Source: Saccharothrix algeriensis
GTDB lineage: Bacteria; Actinomycetota; Actinomycetes; Mycobacteriales; Pseudonocardiaceae
Direction of reading: 5' to 3'
DNA: 64,000 nucleotides
Assembly (NCBI RefSeq): GCF_016907655.1
Contig: NZ_JAFBCL010000001.1
Coordinates: 5,242,001-5,306,000, forward strand
Below, one piece after another: positions 40,893 through 48,220 of the stretch (its first letter is position 1; every line of letters begins with the position of its first letter). Under the pieces are notes generated by a model, which saw only the letters and a program-made list of their open reading frames with translations, was not told the origin of the DNA and did not search any database. The position numbers and the translations under genes are program-made.

Positions 40893-41917
40893 GGGTGCAC
40901 CCCTCCGTAGAACTTGCCGGAGCCGAGGCTGTGGGTGTTGCGCCGGACGCCGTCGCCGGAGTTGCCCTCGATCAGGGTGACGGTGTCGCCGGAGACCTTC
41001 TCCACGATGCCGATGTGCGTGCTGGTCGACGGGCTCTGCGGCCCGGTGCCGAACAGCAGCACGTCGCCGGGCCGCACGGCGCTCAGCGCCGTGTACGCCT
41101 TGCCGTTGCGCTGCCCCCAGCGGAACACGTCGCCGGTGAACGGCAGCAGCGGGATGTCCACGCCCGCTTTGCGCCACATGGCCGTCGCGAACGACGAGCA
41201 CCACGGCGCGGTCGGGCCGTAGGGGTTGCGGTTGCTGCCCGGCGGGTCCTCGCGGACGCCGAGCTGTCCCCGGGCGGCCGACACGACCGTCCGGACCCGG
41301 CCGCGGGCCCGCGCCTCGGCCGGCCGGGTCCGGCCGCGGGTGCGCTCGGCCCGCGCGTCGGCCACGCCGTCGTGCTCGACCTCGCGCTCCAGCGCGCGCA
41401 GCCGGCGGGCCGCGTCCTCCAGCTCGCCGCGCGCCCGCCGGACGGCCGCGGCGGTCTCCTCCGCGTAGCCCGGTTCCAGGTCGGCCGCCGCCGCGACGGC
41501 GCGCAGCAGCGCCGCCCGCGTGCCGACCGCCACCCCGGCGTCGAGCAGGCGGGTGGCCCGGTCCAGGTACTCGTCCACTGCCCGCCGCGCCCTGGCGTGC
41601 CCGGTGGCCAGGGCGCCACTCACGCCGGCGACGATCACCTCCGCGTCGCGCGCGGCGTCGGAGGTGACCCGGAGCTGCCGGTCCAGCCGGGCCGAGCGCT
41701 TCTCGAAGCCCCGGGAGTTCGCGCCCTCCCAGTGCTCCAGCACGGTCCTGGCCGCCCTGCGGTGGTCGTCGTGCCGGTCGGCGAGGCCGGCCGCGGTCCG
41801 GTTCAGCGCGTGCTGCACCTCGATCGCGTCCTCCGCCTTGCCCGCCAGGCTGTTGCGGTGCCCGATCATGCTCTCCGCGAAGTGCCGGGCCATCGCTCGT
41901 GAGTCCACTGTGGACAC
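40889..41917 (-). CDS. WXG-type domain fused to CHAP peptidoglycan amidase
   Basis: A 342-residue protein. The N-terminal ~100 residues form a WXG-like helical hairpin with HWEGANSRGFEKR carrying the W-x-G turn; residues ~100-215 are coiled coil and a basic linker; ~220-342 are a CHAP amidase/endopeptidase with the catalytic cysteine in TAPWCSSFATAMW, RPGDVLLFG and the histidine in TSTHIGIVEKV. No classical signal peptide is present, so export by a type VII system through the WXG part is likely, with cleavage of cell wall peptides outside. GTG 41917 starts 1 bp after the preceding stop. Confidence 0.82.
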   Translation of the reverse strand: MSTVDSRAMARHFAESMIGHRNSLAGKAEDAIEVQHALNRTAAGLADRHDDHRRAARTVLEHWEGANSRGFEKRSARLDRQLRVTSDAARDAEVIVAGVSGALATGHARARRAVDEYLDRATRLLDAGVAVGTRAALLRAVAAAADLEPGYAEETAAAVRRARGELEDAARRLRALEREVEHDGVADARAERTRGRTRPAEARARGRVRTVVSAARGQLGVREDPPGSNRNPYGPTAPWCSSFATAMWRKAGVDIPLLPFTGDVFRWGQRNGKAYTALSAVRPGDVLLFGTGPQSPSTSTHIGIVEKVSGDTVTLIEGNSGDGVRRNTHSLGSGKFYGGVHP

Positions 41918-41918
41918 C

Positions 41919-42680
41919 TCAGCTCCTCAGCGAGCGGGCGACGTCATCGTCCTGATCCTGGTACGACCGGGCGGCGCGGGAGGCCGACGACGCCAGCGCG
42001 TCGGTGTTGCGCGCGACCGCCTTGACCTGCTTGCGCAGCGCCGCGCCGAACCCGTCCAGGGCCTCGGTGAACCCGGACTGCCTGCCGATGCGGCCGAAGC
42101 TGTCCTCGGTGACCCCGCGGACCTCGCGGACGTGCCCGCGCCCCAGCGCGGTGAGGTCGTCGGCGGTGTTCCGCGTGCGCCGCGCGTAGTCGCGCAGCAC
42201 CCCGAGGTCGACGGAGAACCCGCCGGAACCGCCGGAACCGCCGCGCCGGCCCGCTCCACCGCGCCCGCCGGGCCCGTCCGCGCCGCTGTCACCCCCTCCG
42301 GAACCGTTGCGGCCCAACGCCTTCACCCCGCGTCGCGCCTCGTCCAGGTGCTTGCGGTACGCGCCGCTGGTGTAGGTCGACCAGGGCGTCCAGGACCGGC
42401 CGTCGCCGGAGATCCGGCGGGCCGCCGCGGCGTTCACCGCCGGGTCGAACAGCTCGCGGTCGGAGCCCAGCCCCAGTTCGCGCCGCCGCGCCGGCCCCAG
42501 CGACCCGAGCATGTTGATCTGCCACAGCCCGTAGGAGTCGTCCGGCGGGGTGGGGTTGTGGGCGCGCGGGTCGCCGCCGGACTCCGCCAGCGCGACCGCC
42601 ACCGCGATCGCGAGGTCCTCGCCGCGGAACCCCGCGTCGTGCGCGTGCCGGGCGATCCGCTCCGGGCTCAGCCTGCTCAT
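41919..42680 (-). CDS. Lysozyme-like transglycosylase fused to EspC-like type VII domain
   Basis: A 253-residue protein with reversed fusion order: residues ~1-112 are a lysozyme-like transglycosylase domain (AIAVAVALAESGGDPRAHN with the likely catalytic Glu, DSYGLWQINM, VNAAAARRISGDG, WSTYTSGAYRKHL), then a Gly-rich linker (~118-155), then an EspC/type VII target helical hairpin (FSVDLGVLRDYARRTRNTADDL...). It lacks a signal peptide; the helical tail may be the export signal. First gene of the operon with the WXG-CHAP protein, so both wall hydrolases probably leave by the same route. Confidence 0.82.
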   Translation of the reverse strand: MSRLSPERIARHAHDAGFRGEDLAIAVAVALAESGGDPRAHNPTPPDDSYGLWQINMLGSLGPARRRELGLGSDRELFDPAVNAAAARRISGDGRSWTPWSTYTSGAYRKHLDEARRGVKALGRNGSGGGDSGADGPGGRGGAGRRGGSGGSGGFSVDLGVLRDYARRTRNTADDLTALGRGHVREVRGVTEDSFGRIGRQSGFTEALDGFGAALRKQVKAVARNTDALASSASRAARSYQDQDDDVARSLRS

Positions 42681-42757
42681 GCCGCCACCCTGGCGGGCCC
42701 GCCGCCGGCGGCGGAACCGCCGCTGCACGCTCGGACAGCGGGACTGCACGGGGGAGC

Positions 42758-42763
42758 TACAGT
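42758..42763 (+). promoter_or_regulatory. -10-like TACAGT for rarA
   Basis: TACAGT is 7 nt before the GTG at 42771 and decides that start, since the frame is open far upstream. Leaderless transcription is likely. Confidence 0.5.
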
Positions 42764-42770
42764 CGAACAC

Positions 42771-44141
42771 GTGGACGAAGGGCTGTTCGACGAGGGCTTG
42801 TTCGGCGTGGAGCCGGAGGAGCGCCGGCGGCGCATCGCCGCCAACGCGCCGCTGGCGGTGCGGATGCGCCCGCGCGCGCTGGACGAGGTCGTCGGCCAGG
42901 ACCACCTGCTCGGCCCCGGCGCGCCGCTGCGCCGGCTGGTGGAGGGCTCCTCGCCCGCGTCCGTGCTGCTCTACGGCCCGCCCGGCACCGGCAAGACCAC
43001 CCTGGCCACGCTCGTGTCGCAGGCCACCGGGCGCAGGTTCGCCGCGCTGTCCGCGCTCTCCGCGGGGGTGAAGGAGGTCCGCGCGGTCATCGACGAGGCG
43101 CGCCGCCGCCTGGTGCGCTCCGGCGAGTCGACCGTGCTGTTCATCGACGAGGTGCACCGGTTCTCCAAGACCCAGCAGGACGCCCTGCTCGGCGCGGTGG
43201 AGGACCGGATCGTGCTGCTGGTCGCGGCGACCACGGAGAACCCGTTCTTCTCGGTGGTCTCCCCGCTGCTGTCCCGGTCGCTGGTGCTGCAGCTGCGCCC
43301 GCTGGGCGACGACGACGTGCGCGCCCTGGTCCGCCGCGCGGTCGCGGACGAGCGGGGCCTGAACGGCGCCGTCACCGTCGAGCCGGCCGCCGAGGACCAC
43401 CTCGTGCGGCTGGCCGGCGGCGACGCGCGGCGGGCGCTGACGGCGCTGGAGGCCGCCGCCGACGCGGTGCCGGGGCCCGGCGCGCCGGGCGCGGGGGTGC
43501 TGGACCTGGCGACGCTGGAGGCCACCGTCGACCGGGCGGCCGTCCGCTACGACCGGCAGGGCGACCAGCACTACGACGTGACCAGCGCGTTCATCAAGTC
43601 CATCCGCGGTTCCGACGTGGACGCCGCGCTGCACTACCTGGCCCGGATGATCGAGGCGGGGGAGGACCCGAGGTTCATCGCGCGGCGGCTGGTGATCCAC
43701 GCCAGCGAGGACGTGGGCATGGCCGACCCGACCGCGCTCCAGACCGCCGTGGCCGCCGCGCAGGCCGTGCAGCTGATCGGGCTGCCCGAGTGCGCGCTGA
43801 ACCTGGCCCACGCGACGGTCCACCTGGCCACCGCGCCCAAGTCGAACGCGGTGACCGTCGCGATCGGCGCGGCCCTGTCGGACGTGCGCAAGGGCGCGAT
43901 CGGCGCGGTGCCCCCGCACCTGCGCGACGGCCACTACGCGGGCGCGGCGGAGCTGGGCAGCGCGCGGGGCTACCGCTACCCGCACGACGTGCCCGAGGGC
44001 GTGCTGGCCCAGCAGTACGCGCCGGACGACCTGGTGGGCCGCGACTACTACGAGCCGACCGGTCGGGGCGCCGAGCGCTACATCGCGGAGCGGCTGCCGA
44101 AGCTGCGCCGCGCGGTGCGCGGCCAGGAGCGGCGCGAGTAG
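42771..44141 (+). CDS. rarA: Replication-associated recombination protein A
   Basis: A 456-residue AAA+ ATPase of the RarA/MgsA/WRNIP1 family that acts at stalled replication forks and clamp-loader-like DNA ends. MRPRALDEVVGQDHLLG lead, Walker A LLYGPPGTGKTT (67-78), Walker B VLFIDEVHRFSKTQQDALL, sensor 1 LVAATTENPFF, sensor 2 GGDARRALTALE, and the C-terminal MgsA domain DVGMADPTAL...VPPHLRDGHY. Full length for the family. It is separated from the type VII region by a divergent promoter. Confidence 0.95.
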   Translation: MDEGLFDEGLFGVEPEERRRRIAANAPLAVRMRPRALDEVVGQDHLLGPGAPLRRLVEGSSPASVLLYGPPGTGKTTLATLVSQATGRRFAALSALSAGVKEVRAVIDEARRRLVRSGESTVLFIDEVHRFSKTQQDALLGAVEDRIVLLVAATTENPFFSVVSPLLSRSLVLQLRPLGDDDVRALVRRAVADERGLNGAVTVEPAAEDHLVRLAGGDARRALTALEAAADAVPGPGAPGAGVLDLATLEATVDRAAVRYDRQGDQHYDVTSAFIKSIRGSDVDAALHYLARMIEAGEDPRFIARRLVIHASEDVGMADPTALQTAVAAAQAVQLIGLPECALNLAHATVHLATAPKSNAVTVAIGAALSDVRKGAIGAVPPHLRDGHYAGAAELGSARGYRYPHDVPEGVLAQQYAPDDLVGRDYYEPTGRGAERYIAERLPKLRRAVRGQERRE

Positions 44142-44209
44142 GCGCGGTGGGCCGGGGCCGGCGGGAAAATCCGGTGCCGATCGGGGCCGCGTCTGCGACG
44201 GTGTGCGCC

Positions 44210-44938
44210 GTGACCGACGTTCCGGCCAATGGCCATGCCCTGCTCGACTTCAACTCGCCGTTGTCGGACGCGAAGGCGTACGACCTGATCGACACCCTCG
44301 CACCGCTGCGCGACGCGGCCGTCGTCGACTACGGCTGCGGCTGGGCCGAGCTGCTGCTGCGGGCGGTGGAGCACGAACCGGGCGCGACCGGCCTGGGCGT
44401 CGACTCGGACGACCTCGCCATCGCCCGGGGCAGGGCGAACGCCGGGGCCCGGGGCCTGGGCGACCGGGTCCGGCTGGAACTGGCGGACGTGACGACCTAC
44501 CGGGCCCCGGCGGCGGACGTGGCGATCTCGATCGGCTCCTCGCACGCCTGGGGCGGCACGCGGCAGACCCTGGAGGCGATGCGCGCCCGGCTCGCGCCCG
44601 GCGGTCGGCTGCTGCTCGGCGACGGGTTCTGGGAGAGCGCGCCGAACGCCCGCGCGCTGGAGGTCTTCGGCGAGGAGGGCCTCGGGTCGCTCGACGAGCT
44701 GGTGGACCTGGCGATGGCCTGCGGCTACCGGCTGCTCAACCTGGCCACGGCCACGCGGGACGAGTGGGACTCCTTCGAGTCCCGCTGGTGCGCCGTCCGG
44801 GAGCGCTGGCTGCTGGAGAACCCGGACCACCCGGAGGCGGCCGGGGTGCGGGCGATCGTGGACGAGCACCGCGACGGGTGGCTGAAGGGCTACCGGGGCA
44901 GCCTGGGCTTCGCCTACCTCACCCTGGCCCGCCGGTAG
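44210..44938 (+). CDS. SAM-dependent methyltransferase, class I
   Basis: About 242 residues. Motif I VVDYGCGWAELLLRA (near 37-51), acidic loop GLGVDSDDLAIARGRAN, motif II/III region ELADVTTYRAPAADVAISIGSSHAWGG and GGRLLLGDGFWE. Typical small-molecule methyltransferase; substrate unknown. Starts could be GTG 44201 or 44210. A perfect 14-bp hairpin follows the stop. Confidence 0.85.
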   Translation: MTDVPANGHALLDFNSPLSDAKAYDLIDTLAPLRDAAVVDYGCGWAELLLRAVEHEPGATGLGVDSDDLAIARGRANAGARGLGDRVRLELADVTTYRAPAADVAISIGSSHAWGGTRQTLEAMRARLAPGGRLLLGDGFWESAPNARALEVFGEEGLGSLDELVDLAMACGYRLLNLATATRDEWDSFESRWCAVRERWLLENPDHPEAAGVRAIVDEHRDGWLKGYRGSLGFAYLTLARR

Positions 44939-44944
44939 GGACCC

Positions 44945-44981
44945 GCCGTCCCGCCCGGCCGGGGATACCGGGCGGGACGGC
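44945..44981. terminator. Bidirectional hairpin between convergent genes
   Basis: Perfect 14-bp stem gccgtcccgcccgg / ccgggcgggacggc with a 9-nt loop, between the methyltransferase gene and the convergent sucrase/ferredoxin-like gene. Confidence 0.75.
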
Positions 44982-45018
44982 TCCCGCCCGGCGGCGGACC
45001 ACCGGGCCACCCGGCGGG

Positions 45019-45939
45019 TCAACGCCGCACGAGGGCCGTGATGCTGCGCGTCGTGTACGCGGGCGGCGTGATCACGCCCGAGCAGCGGCTGGTGCCCGAC
45101 GGCCCGGCCGAGTTGCGGTGCACGGTCACCTCGTACCGGTGGTCCGCGCACCGGACCGTCACCACCCGCACCCCGTCGTCCGCCTGCCCGACCGGCCGCT
45201 CGTCGACCGCCAGCGCGGCGTCCAGCCCGCGCAGCCCGAGGTGCTTGCGCAGCGCGATCTCGGCGTACTGCGCCCACGGGCTCGACGCGGACGTCCGGCC
45301 CCGCAGCTGCTCGGGCTGCACCTGCCCGGCCAGCGCGGCCTTCGCCACCAGCGCCGCCTCGCCCGGGTCGAGCTGCCCGTGCAGGAACCCGTCCGGCACG
45401 ACCAGCAGGTTGCCCGCCCACCGGTCGCCGCCGACGTGGCTGACCTCCCACGCCCGACCGGGGTGGTTCTGGCCCAGCACGCCCGCCAGCGGGCGGCCCA
45501 GGACCGCGCAGCACATGTCCTTCGTGCCGTGCGTGCACACCAGGAACAGCGGCCCGTCGACGGGCTCGCCGTGCCCCGGCACACCCGCCGCCAGCGCGTC
45601 CAGGTCCAGCGCGGCCAGGTCGGCGAAGTCCAGCCGCTCCAGCCACCGGTTGCCGGGCACGCCGCTGCCGACGAACACCGCGCGCGGCCCGGCGCCGTCC
45701 CGCAGGTGCCGGCCGGGGCGGCGGATGAGCAGCGGTCGCAGGCCCGCGGCCCGCGGCCCGTCCAGCCGCCCCGGCGGGAACACCGGGGCCAGGGTCTGCT
45801 CCAACGCGTCGGCGGGCCACGGGCCGGGCTGCTCGACGAGCAGCCACGACGACATGCGTGCCGCGGTGCCGGCCGGGTTGCTGCCCAGTTGGCGCGTGAG
45901 GATCGCGCACCCCGGCAGCCCCGAACTTGCGTTAGGCAT
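45019..45939 (-). CDS. Sucrase/ferredoxin-like (thioredoxin-like Fe-S) protein
   Basis: A 306-residue member of the sucrase-ferredoxin-like family, thioredoxin-fold proteins related to 2Fe-2S ferredoxins. Features: C11 in GCAILTRQLG, PLFLVCTHGTKDMCCAVLGRPLA (cysteine and histidine cluster near 130-150), WEVSHVGGDRWAGNLLVVPDG and the ligand-like GEAALVAKAAL. The ATG at 45939 lies inside a DtxR/IdeR-type iron box and 5 nt after a TAAGCT hexamer, so the mRNA is probably leaderless and repressed by iron. That fits a role in siderophore-iron reduction, as proposed for related proteins. Downstream of the JmjC gene but with its own promoter. Confidence 0.82.
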   Translation of the reverse strand: MPNASSGLPGCAILTRQLGSNPAGTAARMSSWLLVEQPGPWPADALEQTLAPVFPPGRLDGPRAAGLRPLLIRRPGRHLRDGAGPRAVFVGSGVPGNRWLERLDFADLAALDLDALAAGVPGHGEPVDGPLFLVCTHGTKDMCCAVLGRPLAGVLGQNHPGRAWEVSHVGGDRWAGNLLVVPDGFLHGQLDPGEAALVAKAALAGQVQPEQLRGRTSASSPWAQYAEIALRKHLGLRGLDAALAVDERPVGQADDGVRVVTVRCADHRYEVTVHRNSAGPSGTSRCSGVITPPAYTTRSITALVRR

Positions 45940-45945
45940 ACCTAA
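45932..45945. promoter_or_regulatory. DtxR/IdeR-type iron box overlapping the start codon
   Basis: TTAGG-CATA-CCTAA is a perfect 5-4-5 inverted repeat equal to 12 of 14 bases of the right part of the DtxR/IdeR consensus (TTAGGCTAACCTAA). It is AT-rich against its surroundings and covers the -10 region and ATG of the sucrase/ferredoxin-like gene. Confidence 0.75.
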
Positions 45946-45955
45946 GCTTATCGGA

Positions 45956-47143
45956 TCACCGGGGGGCGAGCAGGCCCTGTGTGACCAGTTCCGCGAGCAG
46001 GGCTCGCACCGTCACCCGGTCCACCTCGGGCGCACCCGCCTCCACCAGGGCCTTCACCGGGCGCCACGCGCTGCCCACGAGCAGCTCCAGCACCGGCGCC
46101 GCCGCCGCCGCGAACACCAGCCGCCTGCCCGCCGCGGCCAGCGACACAGTCTCCGGGCCGGCGGTGAGCACTGCGCGCGGTGTGAGCAGCCGCACCTCGG
46201 CCTCGTCGTCGGGCGGCAGCAGGTCCGGCGTCGCCGTCCAGGGCAGGCCCGTGTGCTGGATCGCCGGCGCCTGCGCGTCCCGGTCGGCCAGGAAGCGCCC
46301 GACCACGTCGTCGCCCATCAGCGCGACCACCCGCTCACGCAGCGCCTCGGCGCGCGACCGCTGCTGCTCCGCGGGGGCGAACCAGGGCAGGTCGGTGCGG
46401 AACGCCTCGTCCGCCCGCACCCGGTCGGCCAGCCACGCGACCAGGTCCGCGCCGGTGGCCGGGCTGAACCCGATGGTCAGGTGCAGCGATTCCGCGCCGA
46501 GCGCCGAGACGTCGTGCCAGTGCCCGCGCGGCACGTAGAGCACGTCGCCGTCCTCCAGCACGAAGTCGTCCAGCGGCTCGCCCTCGGGCCGCCGCGGCAG
46601 CTCCACGTCGCGCCGCAGCGGGGCCGGCCGGGTCGGGCCGTGCACCCGCCACCGCTTGCGGCCCGAGACCTGGACGATGAGCGCGTCGTGGTCGTCCCAG
46701 TGCACGTCGAAGCCGTGCGTGACGCCCCACCCCGCGTACAGGTTGACCTGCACCCGCTCCCGCAGGTCGTGCTCCAGCGCCACGGCCAGCTCGCCCACCG
46801 GCCCGAACAGCTCGTGCACCGAGTCCAGCACCAGCGTGGCCCCGCCGCGGAGCTGCTCCGCGAACGCGGCGGGCAGCAGGCGCGGCACCGGGCCCGTGCG
46901 CCGGGTCTCCACCACTTCGGAGTAGGTGTGCGCGGGGACGAGCTCGCCGTCCCGGGCCAGCCGCAACCGGGGGTGGTCCAACCTGTGCTCGCGCAGCACC
47001 CGGTCGACCTCCGACCACGGGGCCAGGTCGGCGAACCGCCCCGCCCGGCCGGGGAACCGCCGGTGGGTCCGGCCCTGCACCGCGGCGTGGAACTGGCTGA
47101 CCCCGATCGGTGCCACGAGGTCAGCCAGGGTCCAGGCGGTCAC
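45956..47143 (-). CDS. JmjC/cupin-4 2-oxoglutarate-dependent hydroxylase
   Basis: A 395-residue Fe(II)/2-oxoglutarate oxygenase. The double-stranded beta-helix carries VHWDDHDALIVQVSGRKRW (H148-x-D150) and the distal histidine in YVPRGHWHDVSA (H208 or H210), then SLHLTIGFSP. A C-terminal helical part ends in a winged-helix-like stretch (VTVRALLAELVTQGLL). The layout resembles ribosomal oxygenases (YcfD/ROX), which hydroxylate protein side chains, and also RiPP hydroxylases. GTG 47143 directly abuts the TGA of a 43-residue peptide ORF, so translation is coupled and that peptide is a candidate substrate. Confidence 0.85.
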   Translation of the reverse strand: MTAWTLADLVAPIGVSQFHAAVQGRTHRRFPGRAGRFADLAPWSEVDRVLREHRLDHPRLRLARDGELVPAHTYSEVVETRRTGPVPRLLPAAFAEQLRGGATLVLDSVHELFGPVGELAVALEHDLRERVQVNLYAGWGVTHGFDVHWDDHDALIVQVSGRKRWRVHGPTRPAPLRRDVELPRRPEGEPLDDFVLEDGDVLYVPRGHWHDVSALGAESLHLTIGFSPATGADLVAWLADRVRADEAFRTDLPWFAPAEQQRSRAEALRERVVALMGDDVVGRFLADRDAQAPAIQHTGLPWTATPDLLPPDDEAEVRLLTPRAVLTAGPETVSLAAAGRRLVFAAAAAPVLELLVGSAWRPVKALVEAGAPEVDRVTVRALLAELVTQGLLAPR

Positions 47144-47275
47144 TCAGTCGTTGCCGTCGGTGTCGTCGACCGCCCCGTTGACCTTGTTGCGGTCGACGGC
47201 GGCGCCCAGCGCCTCGGAGCTGAGCAGCAGACCGCCGGCCGGGGCCTCCTGCGCGGGCTGGATCTCGTGGGCCAT
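47144..47275 (-). CDS. 43-residue peptide, possible RiPP precursor
   Basis: ATG 47275 is preceded by a strong GAGAGG ribosome site 7 nt upstream; the ORF ends in TGA immediately followed by the GTG of the JmjC gene. The peptide begins MAHEIQPAQEAPAGGLLLSS, continues EALGAAVDRNKVNGAVDDTD and ends GND. It has an acidic, Asn/Asp-rich C-terminus, a hydrophobic middle (GGLLLSSEALGAA), no Cys and no signal peptide. A leader with a short polar core modified by the adjacent hydroxylase would fit a ribosomally made, post-translationally modified peptide; a small regulatory protein is the alternative. Confidence 0.6.
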   Translation of the reverse strand: MAHEIQPAQEAPAGGLLLSSEALGAAVDRNKVNGAVDDTDGND

Positions 47276-47511
47276 GCCGTGTCCTCTCGCCGGGGCCCGC
47301 TCCGCTCGGGAGTCGGGCCGCACTGCCGGTGCGAAACAGCGAAGATCACGCTAATGCACCGCAACGCCCCAGGTCATCGGTCATCCGAGTACTTCTCACA
47401 AGTGGCCCGGACCCGTTCGGCGGACACAACCGTGATCCACCGCAGGTCATCCGGCCGACACGCGGTAACCTGGGGCGCCCAACGCCCAGCAAGCTTTTTT
47501 CGGGAGGACCC

Positions 47512-47904
47512 GTGTCGCCAGGGCAGATCGCCGCGCTGGTCGCCGCCGGCGCGTTCGTGCTGCTGGTGATCCTGCTGGCCATCCCGCTGGTCAAGCTGGG
47601 GCGCACGCTGGACGAGGCCACCATCGCCATCCGCAAGGCCCACCAGAACAGCGACCCGCTCTTCACCGGCGCGAACACGACCATCACGCACGTGAACGCC
47701 CAGCTGGAGCGGGTGGACGGCATCACCGCCAACGCGCGCGCGGTCACCGGCAACGTCTCCGCGCTGACCTCGCTGTTCACCGCCACCCTCGGCGGCCCGC
47801 TGGTGAAGGCCGCCGCGCTGTCCTACGGCGTCAGCAAGGCCATCCGGGCGCGGCGCTCCGCGGCCCAGGCCACCACCAAGCACTCCCGGCGAGGTCGGCG
47901 ATGA
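47512..47904 (+). CDS. DUF948 membrane-anchored protein
   Basis: A 130-residue protein with one N-terminal membrane helix (IAALVAAGAFVLLVILLAIPLV) and an extended helical part (LDEATIAIRKAHQNSDPLF, VNAQLERVDGITANARAVTGNVSALTSLF), characteristic of DUF948. GTG 47512 follows GGGAGGAC. First gene of the conserved alaS operon and overlaps the next gene by ATGA. Function unknown. Confidence 0.88.
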   Translation: MSPGQIAALVAAGAFVLLVILLAIPLVKLGRTLDEATIAIRKAHQNSDPLFTGANTTITHVNAQLERVDGITANARAVTGNVSALTSLFTATLGGPLVKAAALSYGVSKAIRARRSAAQATTKHSRRGRR

Positions 47905-48167
47905 GGCGGCTGTTCTGGTTCGGCCTGGGCATCGCCGCCGGCGTGTTCGCCACCCGCAAGGCGGGCCAGGCGGCGCACGCCGCCACCCCGGCCGGCATCG
48001 GCGCGAACGTGGGCGAGGGCCTGCGGGAGCTGGCCGGCGCGATCGGGTCGTTCGGCGCGGAGGTGCGCGCGGGCATGTCCGAGCGCGAGCAGGAGCTGCA
48101 CGACACCGTGGAGCGGCAGACGGGGCACGCGCCGGGTCGGCGAGCGCGCAGGGCGGGCGACCGCTAG
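47901..48167 (+). CDS. DUF6167-like small membrane protein
   Basis: An 88-residue protein with a short N-terminal membrane segment (LFWFGLGIAAGVFATRKAG) and a helical, charged tail (REQELHDTVERQTG). Regularly found between DUF948 and alaS in actinobacteria. ATGA overlap with the DUF948 gene. Confidence 0.85.
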   Translation: MRRLFWFGLGIAAGVFATRKAGQAAHAATPAGIGANVGEGLRELAGAIGSFGAEVRAGMSEREQELHDTVERQTGHAPGRRARRAGDR

Positions 48168-48220
48168 GGGTCGCCCGCCTCACCGCGCCCCGGACACCCA
48201 CCACAGCCAAGGACTCACCC

